Source: Chitinophaga pinensis (GTDB taxonomy: Bacteria > Bacteroidota > Bacteroidia > UKL13-3). From it: a stretch of DNA of 64,000 nt. A program made the position numbers and the translations under genes. The notes under the pieces are model-generated. The model was not told where the DNA came from. It worked only from the letters and a program-made list of their open reading frames with translations, and did not search any database. Position 1 is the stretch's first letter. Each line of letters begins with the position of its first letter. The stretch lies in contig CAMDHZ010000007.1 of assembly GCA_945898275.1 (NCBI GenBank), forward strand, positions 1-64,000, given 5' to 3'. Positions 59,546-64,000 of the stretch are shown here, one piece after another.

Positions 59546-60334
59546 ATGAACTGGGTAACTAAAATGTTTTCCTCAACCATTGGCCAGAAATTCATCATGG
59601 CACTAACGGGGTTATTTCTTTGCACATTTTTAATTGTGCACATGATTGGTAACCTGCAATTATTTAAAGCTGATTATGGTTTAGCTTTCAATACTTATGC
59701 AGTATTTATGACAACCAATCCTCTAATTAAATTTGTTTCATACGGATTGTATGCATTCATCTTATTGCATGCCTTTAAAGGATTTATGCTGATTCGTAAA
59801 AACAATACTGCAAGACCAGTGAAATATGCAGTTCAAAATGTTGCTGCAAATAGTCATTGGACCAGCCGCAACATGGGAATTTTAGGTACTATGTTATTGG
59901 TTTTTATTGCAGTACACATGGGTAATTTTTGGTTCGAATATAAATTTGGCCATGTACCCTACACCAATTACACTGTTAACTTAGAAACAGGAGAGGTTAA
60001 AGCTAGAGCCCTCGAAAGCACTTATGTGCAATACAACAAAATTGAAGAATCTATTACAGCAACAGAAGCTGGGCAGTTTAAAAACATTAATGTAAAAGAT
60101 TTATACAAAGAAGTTGAAGAAGGATTTAAATCTTGGTGGTTAGTTGCCTTTTATTTAATCGCCATGTTGGCGGTTGCCTTTCATTTGTACCATGGATTTC
60201 AAAGTGCATTTCAATCACTTGGCCTAAATCATCCAAAATATAATGGTTTGATCCGATTCATTGGACTTTGGTTCTTTTCAATTTTAATTCCGGCAGGCTT
60301 TGCGGCCATGCCACTATATTTCTTTTTTAAATAA
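59546..60334 (+). CDS. sdhC: succinate dehydrogenase cytochrome b subunit
   Basis: A 262-residue single-polypeptide membrane anchor with five TM helices, as in type B succinate dehydrogenases and fumarate reductases. It starts MNWVTKMFSSTIGQKFIMAL, has His-containing TM segments (TFLIVHMIGNLQLF, IAVHMGNFWF, HLYHGFQSAFQSLG) for the two haems, and is followed by sdhA after 16 bp. Confidence 0.95.
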   Translation: MNWVTKMFSSTIGQKFIMALTGLFLCTFLIVHMIGNLQLFKADYGLAFNTYAVFMTTNPLIKFVSYGLYAFILLHAFKGFMLIRKNNTARPVKYAVQNVAANSHWTSRNMGILGTMLLVFIAVHMGNFWFEYKFGHVPYTNYTVNLETGEVKARALESTYVQYNKIEESITATEAGQFKNINVKDLYKEVEEGFKSWWLVAFYLIAMLAVAFHLYHGFQSAFQSLGLNHPKYNGLIRFIGLWFFSILIPAGFAAMPLYFFFK

Positions 60335-60350
60335 ATAATTTACCAGCTAT

Positions 60351-62354
60351 ATGGCCTCTAAAATAGATTCAAAAATTCCTGAGGGCACATTGGAACAAAA
60401 GTGGACAAAGTACCGCTCAACTGTTCCATTGGTGAACCCTGCCAACAAAAGAAACCTCGAGATTATTATTGTAGGTTCAGGACTTGCAGGTGCCTCTGCG
60501 GCTGCATCCCTTTCAGAACTTGGGTATAAAGTAAAAGTCTTTTGCTTTCAAGATTCTGCCAGAAGAGCTCATAGTATTGCTGCTCAAGGTGGTATTAATG
60601 CGGCTAAGAATTACCAAAATGATGGTGATTCAACTTATCGTTTATTTTACGACACCATCAAAGGTGGTGATTACCGTGCACGCGAAGCTAATGTTTATCG
60701 TTTAGCTGAAGTAAGTGCCAATATTATTGATCAATGTGTTGCTCAAGGTGTTCCTTTTGCTAGGGAATACGGTGGCTTGTTATCTAATAGGTCTTTTGGT
60801 GGAACACAAGTTCAACGTACCTTTTATGCCGCTGGGCAAACTGGTCAGCAATTGCTTCTAGGCGCATATAGTGGATTACAACGTCAAGTAGGTATGGGTA
60901 CTGTTAAAATGTACGCACGTCACGAAATGTTGGATGTTGTTACCATCGATGGCGTTTGCCGCGGTATCATTGCCAGGGACTCTACAACAGGTAATTTAGA
61001 AAGACATTTTGGCCATGCAGTATTATTATGTACTGGTGGATATGGAAATGTGTTCTTTTTGTCAACCAATGCAATGGGCTCTAATGTAACAGCTGCTTGG
61101 AAAGCACATAAAAAAGGTGCATTGTTTGCTAATCCTTGCTTTACACAAATTCACCCAACTTGTATTCCAGTTTCAGGTGACCACCAATCTAAACTTACCT
61201 TGATGAGTGAGTCATTGAGAAATGATGGTCGTATTTGGGTTCCTGCAAAAAAAGAAGATGCACTTGCCCTTCGCGAAGGTAGGATCAAACCGAATGATAT
61301 TAAAGAAGATGATAGAGATTACTATTTAGAGAGAAGATATCCTGCTTTTGGAAATCTTGTTCCTCGAGACGTAGCCTCTAGAGCCGCAAAAGAAAGATGT
61401 GATGCTGGTTATGGAGTAAACAAAACTGGAGAAGCAGTTTTCTTAGATTTCGCCTTTAATACCATGCGTTATGGCCGAACAGAAGTAACCAAACGCGGTA
61501 TCTCTAATGCATCAGATGCGCAAATTATGGAATTAGGAAAAGCTGTAGTGAAAGAAAAATACGGCAATCTTTTTGACATGTATGAGCAAATTACGGGCGT
61601 TAATCCTTATGAGCAACCGATGATGATTTATCCAGCTGTGCATTATACAATGGGCGGATTATGGGTAGATTATAACCTGATGACTAATATTCCAGGTTTA
61701 TATGCTTTGGGAGAAGCCAATTTCTCTGACCATGGCGCTAACCGACTTGGAGCATCAGCATTGATGCAAGGTTTAGCGGATGGATATTTTGTAATTCCAT
61801 ATACAATTGGTTCATACCTGAACAAAGAAATTAGCAATAAAGGAATTTCTACAGACCATGAAGCTTTTGTTGAAGCAGAGAAAAACGTTCAAGACCGTAT
61901 TAATACTCTAATGAATATTAAAGGAAATAAAACAGTTGATTATTTCCATAAAAAATTAGGTAAAATAATTTGGAATGAATGCGGTATGGCTAGAAACGAA
62001 GCTGGATTGAAAAAAGCCATTGCTGAAATTCAAGAAATTAAAAAAGATTTTTGGAGCAATGTTCGTATACCAGGAGAAGCAAATAACCTTAACCCTGAAT
62101 TAGAAAAGGCTGGTCGTGTGGCAGATTTCATTGAGCTAGGTGAGTTAATGTGTGTTGATGCTTTGCAACGTCAAGAAAGCTGTGGAGGTCACTTTAGAGA
62201 AGAGTATCAAACCGAAGAAGGCGAAGCATTGCGTGACGATGAAAACTTTAAATATGTTGCGGCTTGGGAACTCAAAGGTGAGAGCCAGTGGGAACTACAC
62301 AAAGAAGACCTCGTTTACGAAAACATCAAAATTGCACAAAGAAGTTATAAGTAA
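60351..62354 (+). CDS. sdhA: succinate dehydrogenase flavoprotein subunit
   Basis: A 667-residue FAD protein that oxidises succinate. FAD motif [20 protein letters not shown], the covalent-FAD His in [16 protein letters not shown], catalytic residues in PVSGDHQS... and [11 protein letters not shown], and C-terminal [20 protein letters not shown]. The long form without an N-terminal presequence is usual in Bacteroidota. sdhB follows after 113 bp of repeat-containing spacer. Confidence 0.97.
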   Translation: MASKIDSKIPEGTLEQKWTKYRSTVPLVNPANKRNLEIIIVGSGLAGASAAASLSELGYKVKVFCFQDSARRAHSIAAQGGINAAKNYQNDGDSTYRLFYDTIKGGDYRAREANVYRLAEVSANIIDQCVAQGVPFAREYGGLLSNRSFGGTQVQRTFYAAGQTGQQLLLGAYSGLQRQVGMGTVKMYARHEMLDVVTIDGVCRGIIARDSTTGNLERHFGHAVLLCTGGYGNVFFLSTNAMGSNVTAAWKAHKKGALFANPCFTQIHPTCIPVSGDHQSKLTLMSESLRNDGRIWVPAKKEDALALREGRIKPNDIKEDDRDYYLERRYPAFGNLVPRDVASRAAKERCDAGYGVNKTGEAVFLDFAFNTMRYGRTEVTKRGISNASDAQIMELGKAVVKEKYGNLFDMYEQITGVNPYEQPMMIYPAVHYTMGGLWVDYNLMTNIPGLYALGEANFSDHGANRLGASALMQGLADGYFVIPYTIGSYLNKEISNKGISTDHEAFVEAEKNVQDRINTLMNIKGNKTVDYFHKKLGKIIWNECGMARNEAGLKKAIAEIQEIKKDFWSNVRIPGEANNLNPELEKAGRVADFIELGELMCVDALQRQESCGGHFREEYQTEEGEALRDDENFKYVAAWELKGESQWELHKEDLVYENIKIAQRSYK

Positions 62355-62360
62355 GCTATT

Positions 62361-62459
62361 TGCCCTTGGCTTTTAGCCTTTGGCAATCGAATATTTATTA
62401 ATGTGAATATAAATTTAAAAATTAAGAAAATTAAAGGCTAAAGGCCAAAAGCTAAAAGC
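62361..62459. repeat. inverted GGCTAAAGGC-type repeats between sdhA and sdhB
   Basis: Two copies in opposite orientation: TTGGCTTTTAGCCTTTGGC at about 62366-62384 and GGCTAAAGGCCAAAAGC at 62436-62452. About 16 bp could pair with one mismatch, leaving a loop near 50 nt. The right copy shares GGCTAAAGGC and CCAAAAGCTAAAAG with the suf repeat at 29861-29892. Confidence 0.7.
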
Positions 62460-62467
62460 ATAAAACT

Positions 62468-63229
62468 ATGGAAAAGCATTTAAATTTAAAATTAAAAGTT
62501 TGGCGTCAAAAGAACGCCAGTGATAAAGGCCGTTTCGAAGAATATCCTGTTAATAATATTTCAACAGATATGTCTTTCTTAGAAATGTTTGATGTGCTAA
62601 ATGAAAAGCTCATTAATGATGGAAAAGACCCAGTAGCTTTCGATCACGATTGTCGTGAAGGAATTTGCGGAATGTGCAGTATGTTTATTAACGGTCGCCC
62701 ACACGGACCAAAACAAGGGGTAACCACTTGCCAACTGCATATGCGTAGTTTTAATGATGGAGAAACCATCACAGTTGAACCTTGGAGAGCCGTGCCATTC
62801 CCAGTAATCAAAGACCTAGTTGTAAATCGTTCATCTTTTGATAGAATCATGTCTGCCGGCGGATTCATTTCTGTTAACACAGGTAATGCGCAAGACGCAA
62901 ATGCTATTCCTATTCCTAAAGATGATGCTGACGAAGCCTTTGCCGCAGCTGCATGTATTGGATGTGGGGCATGCGTAGCAGCTTGTAAAAATGCTTCTGC
63001 GATGCTATTTGTTTCTGCCAAGGTTTCACAATTTGCTTTATTACCTCAAGGTCAACCTGAACGCCATCAAAGGGTTCAAGACATGGTAGCTACTATGGAC
63101 GCAGAAGGTTTTGGCGCTTGTACAAATACTGGTGCTTGTAGTGCAGAATGCCCTAAAGGTATTTCTCTTACAACAATTGCTAGAATGAATAGAGATTTCT
63201 TGGTTTCAGAACTTGCTTCTAAAGCCTAA
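62468..63229 (+). CDS. sdhB: succinate dehydrogenase iron-sulfur subunit
   Basis: A 253-residue protein with three Fe-S centres: a [2Fe-2S] ferredoxin-like domain ([15 protein letters not shown]), and two clusters in [14 protein letters not shown] and [15 protein letters not shown]. It passes electrons from SdhA to the quinone. The second cysteine cluster pattern (CIGCGAC) is typical of type B enzymes. It ends before a strong terminator. Confidence 0.97.
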   Translation: MEKHLNLKLKVWRQKNASDKGRFEEYPVNNISTDMSFLEMFDVLNEKLINDGKDPVAFDHDCREGICGMCSMFINGRPHGPKQGVTTCQLHMRSFNDGETITVEPWRAVPFPVIKDLVVNRSSFDRIMSAGGFISVNTGNAQDANAIPIPKDDADEAFAAAACIGCGACVAACKNASAMLFVSAKVSQFALLPQGQPERHQRVQDMVATMDAEGFGACTNTGACSAECPKGISLTTIARMNRDFLVSELASKA

Positions 63230-63254
63230 GTTTATCAATAAATCGTCATACTTT

Positions 63255-63290
63255 AAAGCCGAAAGCAAATTGCTTTCGGCTTTTCTTTTT
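63255..63290 (+). terminator. Rho-independent terminator after sdhB
   Basis: Stem AAAGCCGAAAGC / GCTTTCGGCTTT, loop AAATT, followed by TCTTTTTTT. It lies 26 bp beyond the sdhB stop. Confidence 0.95.
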
Positions 63291-63329
63291 TTGTGCAACC
63301 TTTATCCCTATTTTAGCGTCTGATAAAAA

Positions 63330-64000
63330 GTGAAGCATTTGCAATTTCAATCCAAAATTTTAAAGGTTATAATTCTTCTTTGTCTTCCATTGCTAGGCCT
63401 TGCAACGCATTACAGAGCAGGAGAAATTACTTATAAACAGTTAAGTCTTTTAACCTATGAAGTAACGGTTATAACCTATACCGATCCAACTAACAACGCT
63501 GCTGATAGAAGTGCAATTGATGTTTTTTGGGGAGATGGCAAAAAAAGCATTGTACCACGTGTAAACGGAAATGGGGAAATCATAAATAACGACCTAACCA
63601 ATAGGGTCAAAAAGAATATTTATACCTATAACCATACTTATAGTGGCCCAGATACATATAGGATTAGTATTGCTGACCCAAACCGTGTAGATGGTATAAA
63701 AAACATCAATAGAGGAAATAGTGTTGACATACAGTTTTATGTTGAATCAATGCTTACCATCAATGATGCTTTAGGAAATAACCAATCTCCAATCCTATTG
63801 CTCCCTCCTATTGATGAAGGTTGTATTGGGAAAACCTATACACATAACCCAGCTGCTTACGACCCAGATGGAGATAGTTTGGCTTTTGTTATTGTACCTT
63901 CCAAAATGGATAGAGGTATTCAAGTACCAAATTTCTCTATACCTTCTCATTCCGATTCCTTTGCTATTTCAATTAATGATGGCCAATTAACTTGGGAAAG
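63330..64000 (+). CDS. N-terminal part of a large secreted surface protein (3' truncated by window edge)
   Basis: The frame opens with GTG 63330, just after an in-frame TAA, and runs to the window edge; ATG searches miss it. The product begins MKHLQFQSKILKVIILLCLP, a signal peptide ending near GLATHYRAGE, then GEITYKQLSLLTYEVTVITYTD, a tract typical of Bacteroidota gliding-motility-associated or PKD-type adhesins. PDGDSLAFVIVPSK and IDEGCIGKTYTHNPAAYD also fit that group. Such proteins are often over 1,000 residues and end in a T9SS domain, which lies beyond the window. Partner unknown. Confidence 0.8.
   Translation, partial: MKHLQFQSKILKVIILLCLPLLGLATHYRAGEITYKQLSLLTYEVTVITYTDPTNNAADRSAIDVFWGDGKKSIVPRVNGNGEIINNDLTNRVKKNIYTYNHTYSGPDTYRISIADPNRVDGIKNINRGNSVDIQFYVESMLTINDALGNNQSPILLLPPIDEGCIGKTYTHNPAAYDPDGDSLAFVIVPSKMDRGIQVPNFSIPSHSDSFAISINDGQLTWE

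Noticed and set aside
1-64000. CRISPR array, prophage, insertion sequence, integron
   Set aside because: No direct repeats with regular spacers, no transposase, integrase or phage structural gene is seen.
1-64000. tRNA, rRNA, tmRNA or riboswitch
   Set aside because: All gaps but one are under 200 bp and I find no cloverleaf, conserved rRNA tract or known riboswitch core by eye. A covariance-model scan would be decisive.

Overview
The window comes from a Bacteroidota chromosome, most likely an environmental, low-GC (roughly 35 percent) member of the Sphingobacteriia/Chitinophagia/Flavobacteriia part of the phylum; I cannot place it more finely. The evidence is the gene set (a sufBCDSE operon with a DUF59 gene, a three-gene sdhCAB with a fused five-helix cytochrome b, a GNAT-nitrilase fusion), secreted proteins with type IX secretion C-terminal sorting domains (NxYPNPA... 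ending in a short Lys/Ile-rich tail), almost no Shine-Dalgarno sequences, and promoter boxes of the Bacteroidota type TAnnTTTG. It is ordinary, gene-dense chromosome: about 57 protein genes, no tRNA, rRNA, prophage, transposase or CRISPR array that I can see.

Layout. 1-2302: end of an outer-membrane barrel gene and a large lipoprotein. 2305-7598 (minus): a SirB1-type protein, topA and a secreted M43 metalloprotease. 7645-13115 (minus): aroC as last gene of an operon with a MukBEF/MksBEF/JetABC-like SMC complex. 13482-20564: a P-type Ca2+-type ATPase, a TPR lipoprotein, homogentisate dioxygenase, a small exported Cys-rich protein, purC and an EamA transporter. 20557-27797: two tandem NAD(P)-binding paralogues, YceI, a histidine kinase with 7TM-DISM sensor, a Mom/GNAT-like protein overlapping miaA, and a small T9SS cargo protein. 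27860-33432 (minus): the complete sufBCDSE-DUF59 operon. 33603-41926: hydrolase, thioesterase, nitroreductase, periplasmic-binding-like protein, YebC, GNAT-nitrilase fusion, PAS kinase with a membrane-anchored AAA-like ATPase, and HPPD. 42020-51353: lepA, folD, a fructosamine-kinase-like protein with altered metal ligands, an NtrC-type regulator, a SAM-hydrolase-type protein, PhoH, an FtsX/MacB-type permease and an O-antigen-ligase-like protein. 51474-64000: secreted M36 metalloprotease, ChrA, a CarboxypepD_reg-like protein, a TonB-like protein, folC, pyrD, sdhCAB and the start of a large secreted adhesin-like protein.

How the genes work together: HPPD and homogentisate dioxygenase are two consecutive steps of tyrosine catabolism, 23 kb apart. 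The suf operon supplies Fe-S clusters that SdhB (and the respiratory chain) needs. purC, folD, folC and pyrD are nucleotide/one-carbon housekeeping. Two endoproteases and at least two other proteins are predicted T9SS or surface cargo.

The strongest unexplained signal is not a gene. A short inverted repeat, GGTTTGAACC (or its complement GGTTCAAACC), usually inside the longer dyad YGGTTYRAACCR, occurs exactly 16 times in 64 kb, where I estimate well under one by chance at this base composition. Thirteen copies lie inside genes in all three reading frames, so the constraint is on DNA and not on protein. It behaves like a highly iterated chromosomal site (recombination, segregation, nucleoid, uptake or modification signal) rather than an operator. 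A second, weaker family of GGCTAAAGGC-type intergenic repeats sits inside the suf and sdh operons.
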